This document shows positions 1-5,091 of a stretch of 5,091 nucleotides of DNA, in pieces (the first letter of the stretch is position 1; the number at the start of each line of letters is the position of its first letter). The notes under the pieces were generated by a model. That model did no database searches. It saw nothing but the letters and a program-made list of their open reading frames with translations, and was not told the DNA's origin. The position numbers were made by a program, and so were the translations under genes. Origin of the DNA: DASQHY01 sp035602605 (GTDB lineage: Bacteria; Acidobacteriota; Terriglobia; Acidiferrales; UBA7541); NCBI GenBank assembly GCA_035602605.1, contig DATNLZ010000055.1, positions 1 to 5,091 of the forward strand, written 5' to 3'.

Positions 1-524
1 AAGCTCAATGTCCAGAAATCCGTGCTGTGTCCTGGCGAAAACGTCTGCGAAGTGAGTGGCGCGTAAGCAAACCATCCGACGTCAGGAGCACTTCCGGCCC
101 CGTACAGACCATTGGCTCCGAGGAAACTAAAATAAAGAAAAATGCCTCCGAACGCCGTCAGCCAGAAACTGAAAGCATTGAGACGCGGGAAGGCCATGTC
201 CCGCGCACCGATCATTAACGGGATGAGGTAATTAGCAAATCCAAACAGCAGGGGCATGACCACGAAGAAAATCATGGTGGTCCCATGCATCGTGAACATT
301 TGATTGAACAGGCCGGGCGAGACGAAATTATAATGCGGACGGATGAGCTGGATGCGCATGATCGCCGCTTCGATCCCGCCGATCACAAGAAAAACCAAGG
401 CATAAACGATGTACAGGATGCCCAGCCGCTTATGATCGACGGTGGTCACCCATTCGTGAAGCTTAGCGACGAGAGGACGAGACGGCATCTCGACCCTAAG
501 CGTTGAGATTACGTCAGTCGACAT
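1..524 (-). CDS. ctaD: Cytochrome c oxidase subunit I (A-type), N-terminal 174 residues, partial
   Basis: Catalytic subunit of the haem-copper terminal oxidase. It sits in the cytoplasmic membrane, reduces O2 to water and pumps protons. I read it by reverse-translating the left edge: an open frame runs from the ATG at 522-524 off the window, so only about the first third is present. Seen: the N-terminal family signature TTVDHKRLGILYI (residues 27-39), a first membrane helix at about 36-55, then MFTMHGTTMIFF (76-87), whose H80 is the expected low-spin haem a ligand. GFANYLIPLMIGARDMAFPR with N116 soon after carries N98, D109 and N116, the D-channel residues of A-type oxidases. The binuclear-centre histidines lie beyond the edge. 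The start is supported by GAGGAGAA six bases upstream. The gene follows ctaC by 21 bp on the same strand and is surely co-transcribed with it. Nothing odd is seen. Identity is very secure. Confidence 0.96.
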   Translation of the reverse strand, partial: MSTDVISTLRVEMPSRPLVAKLHEWVTTVDHKRLGILYIVYALVFLVIGGIEAAIMRIQLIRPHYNFVSPGLFNQMFTMHGTTMIFFVVMPLLFGFANYLIPLMIGARDMAFPRLNAFSFWLTAFGGIFLYFSFLGANGLYGAGSAPDVGWFAYAPLTSQTFSPGHSTDFWTLS

Positions 525-530
525 CAAGCG

Positions 531-538
531 TTCTCCTC
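531..538 (-). promoter_or_regulatory. Shine-Dalgarno of ctaD
   Basis: On the minus strand GAGGAGAA sits six bases before the ATG at 522-524, inside the 21-bp gap after the ctaC stop codon. It fixes the ctaD start in preference to the in-frame Met at residue 13. Confidence 0.75.
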
Positions 539-545
539 AACGCGC

Positions 546-1601
546 TCAGCGCAGCGTCGCCAAATATGCCGTCACCGCGTCCAGTTCGTGATCGCTCAAT
601 CCCATGGCCGGCATTTTTGATCCAGGTTTGATGGCGTCGGGATTTTGAATCCAAAGCCGGAGATTTTCGGGCGTGTTCGGCGCCGCTCCGGAAGCAATCG
701 TTTCGCGGCTCATTAGGTGCGTCAGGTCCGGGCCGAAACGCCCGTCTGCCGCCGTGCCGACCACGGCATGGCAGTTGATGCAGGCAGTCGTCTCGAAAAT
801 GCGCTGCCCTTCAGAAACTGCGGCACTCGCGTGCGCCGGCTGACTTTGCTCTTCAATCCAGCGGTTGAACTCATCACCGGATTGCACATAGACGCGGAGA
901 AGCATCTTGGCATGTTGTGTTCCACAATATTGAGCGCACTGGCCCAGGTAGAGTCCGGTTTGCTGCGGGTCAAACCACATCGTATTGGGGTGGTTGGGTA
1001 TCAGGTCGGTCTTACCGGCCAGACGGGGAACCCAGAAGCTGTGGTCTGTATCTGCGGAGAGCAGAGTGATGAAAGTCGGGGTCGGGTGAGCCGGATCACT
1101 CACGGGCACGTGCAGCTCATTCGCGGTCACGACCTTTAGACCCGGATAGCGATACTCCCACCAGAACTGATGGCCGATGGCGATCACTTGAATCGCGTTG
1201 GCCGGCCGGGCAGCCTTTTGGATGCTAGCGATCACCCGTGCCGTCGCCATAAACAACACTACAACGATGAGAATCGGAATCACGGTCCACGCCAGTTCCA
1301 CCTGATTGCTGCCGTAGACTTGGGGAGGCTCGCGGCCGTCATCGTCTGCGCGCTTCCCAAATCTCACGACACAGTACACCAGCAAGCTGAACACGATCGC
1401 GAATATGGCTGCGGTAACCGCAAGCGCAAAAAGCGAGAGTCCAAAGATCGAATGGGCCGGCGTGGAAACGGGCGCAAAAATGTTTGTTGGGCTGAAAGAA
1501 GGGTCCGCGGGAGCCGCTAAAGCGGCCACCGGCAAACAAAGGAGAACAATGACCTGCACTGCAAACCGCGTGCGCCAATTGGTGGAGCTTCTATCTCCCA
1601 T
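546..1601 (-). CDS. ctaC: Cytochrome c oxidase subunit II with fused C-terminal cytochrome c domain (caa3 type)
   Basis: Takes electrons through its own c-haem domain into the CuA centre and passes them to subunit I. Numbering is for the 351-aa form. Seen: a signal peptide with hydrophobic core FAVQVIVLLCLPVAALA and likely cleavage near residue 29; membrane helices at about 52-79 and 103-121; E102 in VELAWTVIP, the position of the K-channel entrance Glu; and the aromatic GHQFWWEYRYPG (143-154). CuA ligands are H187 (DHSFWVP) and C222, Q224, C226, H230, M233 in CAQYCGTQHAKM. The C-terminal domain has haem motif CINCH (274-278) and probable axial M330 (SKMPAMGLSD). The usual Glu between the CuA cysteines is Gln, as in Thermus ba3 oxidase. 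The start is uncertain: the frame continues upstream to a TTG at 1638-1640 (364 aa) with GAGGAG four bases ahead. I prefer the ATG at 1599-1601 because it has AAAGG eight bases upstream and gives a normal-length signal peptide. It is probably the first gene of the oxidase operon. Confidence 0.96.
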   Translation of the reverse strand: MGDRSSTNWRTRFAVQVIVLLCLPVAALAAPADPSFSPTNIFAPVSTPAHSIFGLSLFALAVTAAIFAIVFSLLVYCVVRFGKRADDDGREPPQVYGSNQVELAWTVIPILIVVVLFMATARVIASIQKAARPANAIQVIAIGHQFWWEYRYPGLKVVTANELHVPVSDPAHPTPTFITLLSADTDHSFWVPRLAGKTDLIPNHPNTMWFDPQQTGLYLGQCAQYCGTQHAKMLLRVYVQSGDEFNRWIEEQSQPAHASAAVSEGQRIFETTACINCHAVVGTAADGRFGPDLTHLMSRETIASGAAPNTPENLRLWIQNPDAIKPGSKMPAMGLSDHELDAVTAYLATLR

Positions 1602-1800
1602 TTCCCTTACCTTTTCGCAATTCACCAAAGAGCGCGCCAATTAGCTCCTCGCTAAGCCCGACGGCCTCTGTCCCGCAAACACTCCTCCCGGCCCTGCTTC
1701 AGAGCGAGTGGGCTTGCCGCGGTACCTCTGGAAAATGTCGCGTTTATTCGAACCCAGTGCGAAAACCCAAGCCAGCGCGCAACCCTTCACCCTCAGCTCC
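1602..1800. other. Intergenic region between the sigma-factor gene and ctaC
   Basis: About 200 bp lie between the sigma stop codon and the preferred ctaC start (160 bp if the TTG at 1640 is used). The region is GC-rich and has no convincing gene; the 97-codon frame that crosses it has no family resemblance. I see no hairpin followed by a T-run after the sigma gene, so read-through into ctaC cannot be excluded. It holds the GAGGAG at 1645-1650 before the alternative TTG start and a weak promoter candidate at 1743-1770. Confidence 0.6.
1743..1770 (-). promoter_or_regulatory. Weak sigma-70-like promoter candidate for the cta operon
   Basis: On the minus strand TTGGGT (1765-1770) and AATAAA (1743-1748) are separated by 16 bases, about 140 bp ahead of the preferred ctaC start. 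They match the -35 and -10 consensus at only 3 and 4 of 6 positions. This is the most AT-rich point of the spacer, which is the main reason to list it. It could easily be chance. Confidence 0.22.
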
Positions 1801-2526
1801 TCAGCTGACAGCAGCGCGTAGCTCCCGGCCGTTAGCGTTCCATGTGCTTGCGGTGCCGAAGCGCAGTCTCTTCCGCCGTTCCGCTCTCTTGATGAAGTAC
1901 TGATCCAGTTCGTGCCGCATTTTCGGCCGGGCATGAAAGATTCGCGCCTTTACGGCAGCGACGGAAATGCCCAGGCCTTCCGCGATCTCCTTCATCGAGC
2001 GCCCTTCCAGTTCGTATTGCTCAAGGACGCGCCGCGCATTCGGCCTAAGCTCGGCCAGCGCTTCCCTCAGCATTCGCGCTCTTTCTTCGCGCAAGCAGTC
2101 CTGCTCGGGGTTCAGCGCTGAGTCTGTTACGGCATTTCGAAACGACATGTCCTCCGATTCAGAATGTTCGTCGATGGAGGTCTCCGCTTTCCGCGACTTC
2201 TTGCGGAGCTTCATCAGAGCGACATTGATCGCAATGCGCGAGAGCCAGGTGGAGAATCGAGAGCCGCCCTTGAAATCGTGAAGATGAACAAAGGCGAGCT
2301 GGAAGGCTTCTTGCACAACGTCTTCAGCGTCTTCGTGGTTTCGCATAATGCGTTGTGCAAGGTGAAAAATCCTCCGCTTGTAGCGATTGAAAAGCTCGCC
2401 AAAGGCGACCGAATGGCCGCTCATCGCGGCGGCCAACAGCCGCGCGTCGCTGTCCTGCCCGGATTCCAGGCCGACAGTCCACTGATTGCTCTGGAGGGCC
2501 GCTCCACCGAGTGTCTGAATTGACAT
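1801..2526 (-). CDS. RNA polymerase sigma factor, sigma-70 family, ECF-like
   Basis: Directs core RNA polymerase to a specific promoter set; cytoplasmic. Seen in the 241-aa form: region 2 at about 41-113 (AFGELFNRYKRRIFHLAQ, then NHEDAEDVVQEAF for core binding, then FKGGSRFSTWLSRIAINVAL for -10 recognition), an acidic linker at about 117-145, and region 4 at about 152-207, with LRPNARRVLEQYELEGRSMKEIAEGLGISVAAVKAR forming the helix-turn-helix for -35 binding. Regions 1.2 and 3 are absent, as expected for ECF factors. A basic tail (213-222, KRAERRKRLR) follows region 4. The start at 2524-2526 (MSIQTLGG) has AAAGG nine bases upstream. The frame is open to a GTG at 2611-2613 (270 aa) with ATGs at 2556 and 2550, but those have poor ribosome sites and low-complexity context. 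No anti-sigma gene lies on either side, so its control is not visible. The regulon cannot be deduced. It is transcribed toward ctaC. Confidence 0.93.
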   Translation of the reverse strand: MSIQTLGGAALQSNQWTVGLESGQDSDARLLAAAMSGHSVAFGELFNRYKRRIFHLAQRIMRNHEDAEDVVQEAFQLAFVHLHDFKGGSRFSTWLSRIAINVALMKLRKKSRKAETSIDEHSESEDMSFRNAVTDSALNPEQDCLREERARMLREALAELRPNARRVLEQYELEGRSMKEIAEGLGISVAAVKARIFHARPKMRHELDQYFIKRAERRKRLRFGTASTWNANGRELRAAVS

Positions 2527-2780
2527 TGCTCTTCGCCTTTCTGTTTTCATCCCCATGGATTCGATTCGCCCCGCGGCCTCGAACATGTGCGCCTGGCCAT
2601 CGTTGCCCGGCACTTTCTATTCGCTCCAGACGTCGGAGTCCTGAGGGCCGTGATCTCTGCTGTGGGGCACTTCCTTTTCGCGCCATGAGTAAAGGCACCC
2701 TTCGTTCCAAAACCGATGGGGCGGGACGTCACTGCAAGTGGTTGATTAAGAAGGTAGATCCGAAAGCAGAGTCGAATCCG

Positions 2781-2832
2781 AGTGTCGGAGTGTCGGACAC
2801 AGAGACACCTCTCTGACACTTCTACTGACACC
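2781..2832. repeat. Cluster of six GTGTC/GACAC pentamers with nested hairpin
   Basis: GTGTC occurs on the plus strand at 2782-2786 and 2790-2794, and its complement GACAC at 2796-2800, 2804-2808, 2815-2819 and 2827-2831. Within this, AGTGTCGG is tandemly duplicated (2781-2788 and 2789-2796). GTGTCGGACAC (2790-2800) is a perfect palindrome around one central base. CAGAGA-CACC-TCTCTG (2800-2815) is a 6-bp stem with a 4-base loop. TGACAC recurs 12 bp apart at 2814 and 2826. It could be an operator array for a regulator of the sigma gene or an RNA structure in its leader. No known binding-site family is recognised. Confidence 0.5.
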
Positions 2833-2957
2833 ACACCCGGGATAGCGGCGATGTTTTTCGTCAAGGCGCACGTGTTTGTAATCGACCGTGCGTCCCTGCT
2901 CATTGGGGGGGCACCGCTACTTGGGGATTGAACTGCCGTTTCGTGAAATCATTCCAG

Positions 2958-3007
2958 TCGGATTATCCGAGCTAGCGCTACTACCGCCGTCTTACGCGCT
3001 GATCACG
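2958..3007 (-). other. Group of short palindromes just downstream of the channel gene
   Basis: TCGGATTATCCGA (2958-2970) has 6-bp arms around one base, TAGCGCTA (2973-2980) is an 8-bp palindrome, and the CGCG...CGCG pair around TGATCA at about 2996-3007 can form a short stem. They sit within 55 bp after the stop codon at 3012. They may slow or end transcription of the channel gene. There is no T-run, so this is not a standard intrinsic terminator. Confidence 0.25.
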
Positions 3008-3011
3008 CGCC

Positions 3012-4172
3012 TCAACCGAACAGCTCCTCCTCAAAACTACCCGCCCTTGACCTGATTTCATCGCTCCTCCCTCGTGGAGCGAAACTTCCGTCCCACGCGC
3101 TGGTATGCCAGTTGTCGCTGGGCTGGTTTCCAGGCACCCAGGGTGGAAGGGCCAACGACAAGTACCTGGAAAGCGCCAGGATATGCGGTTCGTACATCTG
3201 CCGCAGACGGGCCAATCTTTCGTCGACGCCACGGTCCTCGCGAAGGGGCAGGCCAACCGTTGCCAAATGAATTCGCAGTTGCGTGAGCTCGTCCGCGGAA
3301 AGCCTTCCTTCGGCCGGCTTCACCGGTGGAAGAGCGAACACCTGAGCGAGATCTACAGCCGCGCGGCGGGAAATAGCAAAGGTCAGCTTGGCTTGACCCC
3401 GATCAGGGCCTTCCAAGTCAGCTATCAGAAGAGCGCTGGTATCTAGAATTGCCGTGAGAGTTCCCAGCCAGGATTGGTTGTTATGTTGGGAGCGAAAGTG
3501 GGCAAGCATGGGATAAGAAAGATGACTCTCCAGCAGCTCTGCCGACCATCGCTCCCACTCCTGGAGGAGTGGCTGCAGGGCGTCCGTCCTGTGATCCTGT
3601 CTTAAGCGGCGCAACAGTTCCACAGCCGTGGGAGGCGAACCCGCCCTGGCGTCCAGGAGCGAGATAGTTACCTCCCGGCGAGAGAAAGCCTGGTAGATCA
3701 CCGGTAGGTAGCTGATCATCATGGCTAGAAAACCGAAACCGAGTCCCGCTTCAATGACCACGACAGCCCTGGCAAAAGCGCTGTGCGGAGCCACACCTCC
3801 CAATCCCAGCGAGAAAAAGGTACTGCCGCTTAGATAAAAATCCGTCGCCAGGCTGACTCGGCCGTCCGCAGTTTGAAAAGCTGAACCGTCCGCCCAGTGC
3901 AGAAGGGCAAAACCGGCGATTAGACCAGCAGCCCAAACAATGAGCAAAAAAAGCAGGGAGAGAGGTGCATAAAAACTCAGAAAGAGATCGTGCTGTTTTG
4001 CTCCTCGAAGCAGGCGCGACAACGCGCGCCACGGCCGCCAAGTACTGCGGTAAAAGAGGCGCGTCAGGCGAAATTTACGAGTCACCCGCCTGGGCAGAAT
4101 AATTGTCTCGAACGCGTCCCACAGGACAACGAAAAGAATCATGAATCCCGAAAAAGCTGCCAGGCTTCTCAT
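3012..4172 (-). CDS. Potassium-channel-like ion channel family membrane protein with atypical selectivity filter
   Basis: Probably a cation channel of the cytoplasmic membrane; 386 aa. Seen: an N-terminal hydrophobic helix (about 3-26, ending LWDAFETIILPRR), a basic loop, a second helix (about 64-91, ending ALLHWADG), a pore-loop region (110-128, ATDFYLSGSTFFSLGLGG) and a last helix (about 132-160) ending SYLPVIYQAF. The arrangement of helix, pore loop and helix matches the Ion_trans_2 type. The filter, typically T-x-G-Y-G-D, reads S121-L-G-L-G-G126. The tail (161-386) is cytoplasmic and starts with SRREVTISLLDARAGSPP; ESHLSYPMLAHFRSQHNNQS and AILDTSALLIADLEG follow. From memory these are conserved in a bacterial channel-like family, but no function is known to me. 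The tail has no TrkA/RCK or cyclic-nucleotide motif. Start ATG 4170-4172 is weakly supported by a GAAGCGAGA stretch upstream. It lies 133 bp behind the sensor gene on the same strand and may share a transcript. Membrane channel-like nature is fairly sure; ion selectivity is not. Confidence 0.82.
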   Translation of the reverse strand: MRSLAAFSGFMILFVVLWDAFETIILPRRVTRKFRLTRLFYRSTWRPWRALSRLLRGAKQHDLFLSFYAPLSLLFLLIVWAAGLIAGFALLHWADGSAFQTADGRVSLATDFYLSGSTFFSLGLGGVAPHSAFARAVVVIEAGLGFGFLAMMISYLPVIYQAFSRREVTISLLDARAGSPPTAVELLRRLRQDHRTDALQPLLQEWERWSAELLESHLSYPMLAHFRSQHNNQSWLGTLTAILDTSALLIADLEGPDRGQAKLTFAISRRAAVDLAQVFALPPVKPAEGRLSADELTQLRIHLATVGLPLREDRGVDERLARLRQMYEPHILALSRYLSLALPPWVPGNQPSDNWHTSAWDGSFAPRGRSDEIRSRAGSFEEELFG

Positions 4173-4305
4173 TTGCTTTGTCTCGCTTCTAGTTCTTCCC
4201 GATCATTCTCAAAGGCAAGCGATGATCTGATTCGTTTCGTTTCACCTATTGCGGTGCAAAGCGGGCCAGGTTTTTAGCAAGGGCCGGCGCTCACCACAAC
4301 GTGCC
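4173..4305. other. Intergenic spacer between the HAMP sensor gene and the channel gene
   Basis: 133 bp. No kinase or other output domain is encoded here in any minus-strand frame: the two other frames hold at most 11 further codons from the overlapping ATGA, and about 60 codons with no HisKA-like motif. It contains the weak hairpin at 4258-4288 and a short GAAACGAAACGAA repetition on the minus strand at about 4226-4241. No clear promoter is visible for the channel gene. Confidence 0.5.
4258..4288 (-). terminator. Weak terminator-like hairpin after the HAMP sensor gene
   Basis: On the minus strand GCCGGCC (4282-4288) can pair with GGCCCGC (4261-4267) except for one C-C mismatch, across a 14-base loop. 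Only three T residues follow (4258-4260). The mismatch and short T-run make it a poor intrinsic terminator. It might act as a partial one between the sensor and channel genes. Confidence 0.25.
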
Positions 4306-5091
4306 TCATGGCTTTCTCCGCAACAATGAGGTGAGGTTTTGAACGCTCTTTGCAAGTTCCACGACTTCACCGGCTCCATGGAGTTCGAAATCAACTTCAT
4401 AATTCCCGGTCGCAGCGTGATCAACGGCCTCTTTGAGGCTCACAAGCGGCTGTATCACTTGGCGAGGCAGAATGAGGCTAACCCACACGCTAAACAGGAG
4501 AGTAATAGCGGAAACAATGCTCAAGCCCCACTCGGCGCGATGGATCAGTTGACGAGCTTTCTGGTGATCAATCTGGACGCGCCCCCAATTTCGTTTTTCC
4601 AGCTCGGACGCCAGTTCCAGGGTCTGTTCACTTGCTGCCTGAAGGTCCGGGGTGACTTGGCGTAAAGCGGGGCTGCCTGCCTGAATCGCTTCTGCAATCC
4701 GTGTATCCAATGATTCGACTTGATTGCGAAGCGCTTGCATCAGCTCGGCTCGTTTCTCATGTCTGGCCTTATTGACAAGACCGTCCAAATCTCTTTCATA
4801 AGCCAGCACGGCTACCTGAATGCGTTCGACGGGTTCTTGCCTCGACTCCGCCATCGTCGAAACTTCCGCAGCGAATCGCTGCTGATATAGGTTGATTGCC
4901 TCCAGACCCTGTCGAACGGTGGTTTCTTCGTCTGGCTCAAGATCCCCAATACGAACCAGGAGTTGCCTCGCGCTCGTGACCGATTTCTGGTTCGTCTGAA
5001 GATATTCCGGGTCCTGGAACAGAGCATAGTTTCGCGCGGCTCGCCGAGCCTCTAACATCTCGATGGAGGCTTGCGCTGCCAGCTTTGCCGC
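4306..5091 (-). CDS. Membrane sensor protein with helical extracytoplasmic domain and C-terminal HAMP, no output domain; 5' end missing
   Basis: The frame is open through the right edge, so 261 C-terminal residues are visible and the true start lies outside; the ATG at 5056-5058 is internal (AAKLAAQASIE precedes it in frame). Seen: a long all-helical segment (about 1-185) with LEARRAARNYALFQDPEYL (13-31), which resembles the helical-bundle sensor domains (4HB/HBM/CHASE3-like) of chemoreceptors and kinases. A transmembrane helix follows (about 190-208, LSIVSAITLLFSVWVSLIL). The HAMP domain (about 209-260) has P215 in VIQPLVSLKEAV and second helix GEVVELAKSVQNLTSLLRR. The protein ends two residues after the HAMP domain. 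In most relatives a histidine kinase, cyclase or methyl-accepting domain would follow. A first membrane helix is presumably upstream. Role is probably signal perception passed to a partner. The ion-channel gene next door is one candidate, but that is inference. Domain calls are confident; function is unknown. Confidence 0.8.
   Translation of the reverse strand, partial: AAKLAAQASIEMLEARRAARNYALFQDPEYLQTNQKSVTSARQLLVRIGDLEPDEETTVRQGLEAINLYQQRFAAEVSTMAESRQEPVERIQVAVLAYERDLDGLVNKARHEKRAELMQALRNQVESLDTRIAEAIQAGSPALRQVTPDLQAASEQTLELASELEKRNWGRVQIDHQKARQLIHRAEWGLSIVSAITLLFSVWVSLILPRQVIQPLVSLKEAVDHAATGNYEVDFELHGAGEVVELAKSVQNLTSLLRRKP

Larger units (their letters stand above)
2527..3011. other. 485-bp intergenic region between the channel gene and the sigma gene
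   Basis: No gene is supported. Frames of about 100 codons on both strands are rich in Arg, Cys, Thr and Ser, show no domain pattern and lack ribosome sites. Contents: small palindromes at 2958-3007 just after the channel stop codon, a G7 run at about 2905-2911, and the GTGTC/GACAC cluster at 2781-2832. I found no convincing -35/-10 pair for the sigma gene. Its leader may be long, since the repeat cluster lies about 255 bp ahead of the chosen start. Confidence 0.6.

Noticed and set aside
717..1139. Plus-strand 140-codon frame antisense to ctaC
   Set aside because: It is a shadow of a clearly coding gene on the other strand, with no ribosome site or family resemblance.
1641..1934. Minus-strand 97-codon frame between the sigma gene and ctaC
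   Set aside because: It overlaps the sigma C-terminal region in another frame and has no recognisable domain.
2675..2710. GGAAC on the minus strand as an ECF-type -35 element for autoregulation of the sigma gene
   Set aside because: No GTC/TCTGA-like -10 element at 15-17 bases, and no good sigma-70 or sigma-54 pair nearby.
2629..2730. Two GACGTC hexamers (2629-2634 and 2725-2730)
   Set aside because: Two six-base palindromes in about 100 bp of GC-rich DNA are unremarkable, and their flanks do not match each other.
2771..2781. GTCGAATCC resembling a tRNA T-arm
   Set aside because: No matching acceptor stem, D-arm or anticodon arm can be built around it on either strand.
2511..2816. Plus-strand 101-codon frame in the same gap, and its internal ATG at about 2685
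   Set aside because: It overlaps the sigma start antisense, has no ribosome site at either ATG and reads as low-information Arg/Ser/Pro-rich sequence.
2547..2903. Minus-strand 118-codon frame ahead of the sigma gene, ending inside the sigma 5' region
   Set aside because: Composition is rich in Arg, Cys and Thr with no domain pattern. The ribosome site before its ATG is poor, and it runs through the pentamer cluster, so it is most likely a chance frame.
4242..4424. Minus-strand 60-codon frame overlapping the end of the HAMP gene, considered as a frameshifted kinase continuation
   Set aside because: It has no H-box, N-box or coiled-coil pattern, and the 133-bp spacer cannot hold a kinase domain.

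Overview
The window looks like ordinary chromosomal DNA of moderate-to-high GC from a Gram-negative aerobe. Protein style (an A-type oxidase with a haem-bearing subunit II, an ECF-type sigma factor with a basic tail, and a channel with the conserved downstream 'SHLSYP...RSQHNNQSW...AILDTSALLI' region) reminds me most of Acidobacteriota. That placement comes from memory and is inference. All five genes read on the minus strand, so the biological order runs from right to left. No RNA gene, CRISPR array, insertion sequence or other mobile element could be supported.

Right edge (4306 to beyond 5091): the C-terminal part of a membrane sensor with a helical periplasmic-type domain, one visible transmembrane segment and a HAMP domain. 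It stops right after the HAMP domain and has no kinase, cyclase or methyl-accepting output module. Next (3012-4172) is a membrane protein of the potassium-channel-like ion channel family with an atypical selectivity filter (SLGLGG where TxGYGD is typical) and a long conserved cytoplasmic tail. The two genes are 133 bp apart. A weak terminator-like hairpin lies between them.

Middle (2527-3011): about 485 bp without a convincing gene. It holds small palindromes just after the channel gene and a striking cluster of six GTGTC/GACAC pentamers at 2782-2831. Downstream of it (1801-2526) is a sigma-70 family (ECF-like) sigma factor with regions 2 and 4 and no adjacent anti-sigma gene.

Left part: after roughly 200 bp with a weak promoter candidate comes the start of an aerobic respiratory operon. 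ctaC (546-1601) encodes cytochrome c oxidase subunit II with a CuA centre and a fused C-terminal cytochrome c domain (caa3 type). ctaD (524 to beyond 1) encodes subunit I and begins 21 bp later behind a good Shine-Dalgarno. Together they form the electron entry (cytochrome c domain to CuA) and the catalytic proton-pumping core of the terminal oxidase. Whether the sigma factor or the sensor/channel pair regulates or cooperates with the oxidase cannot be told from sequence alone.

I did not find a clear-cut new system. The best candidates for a second look are the sensor-without-output next to an atypical channel, and the GTGTC cluster ahead of the sigma gene.
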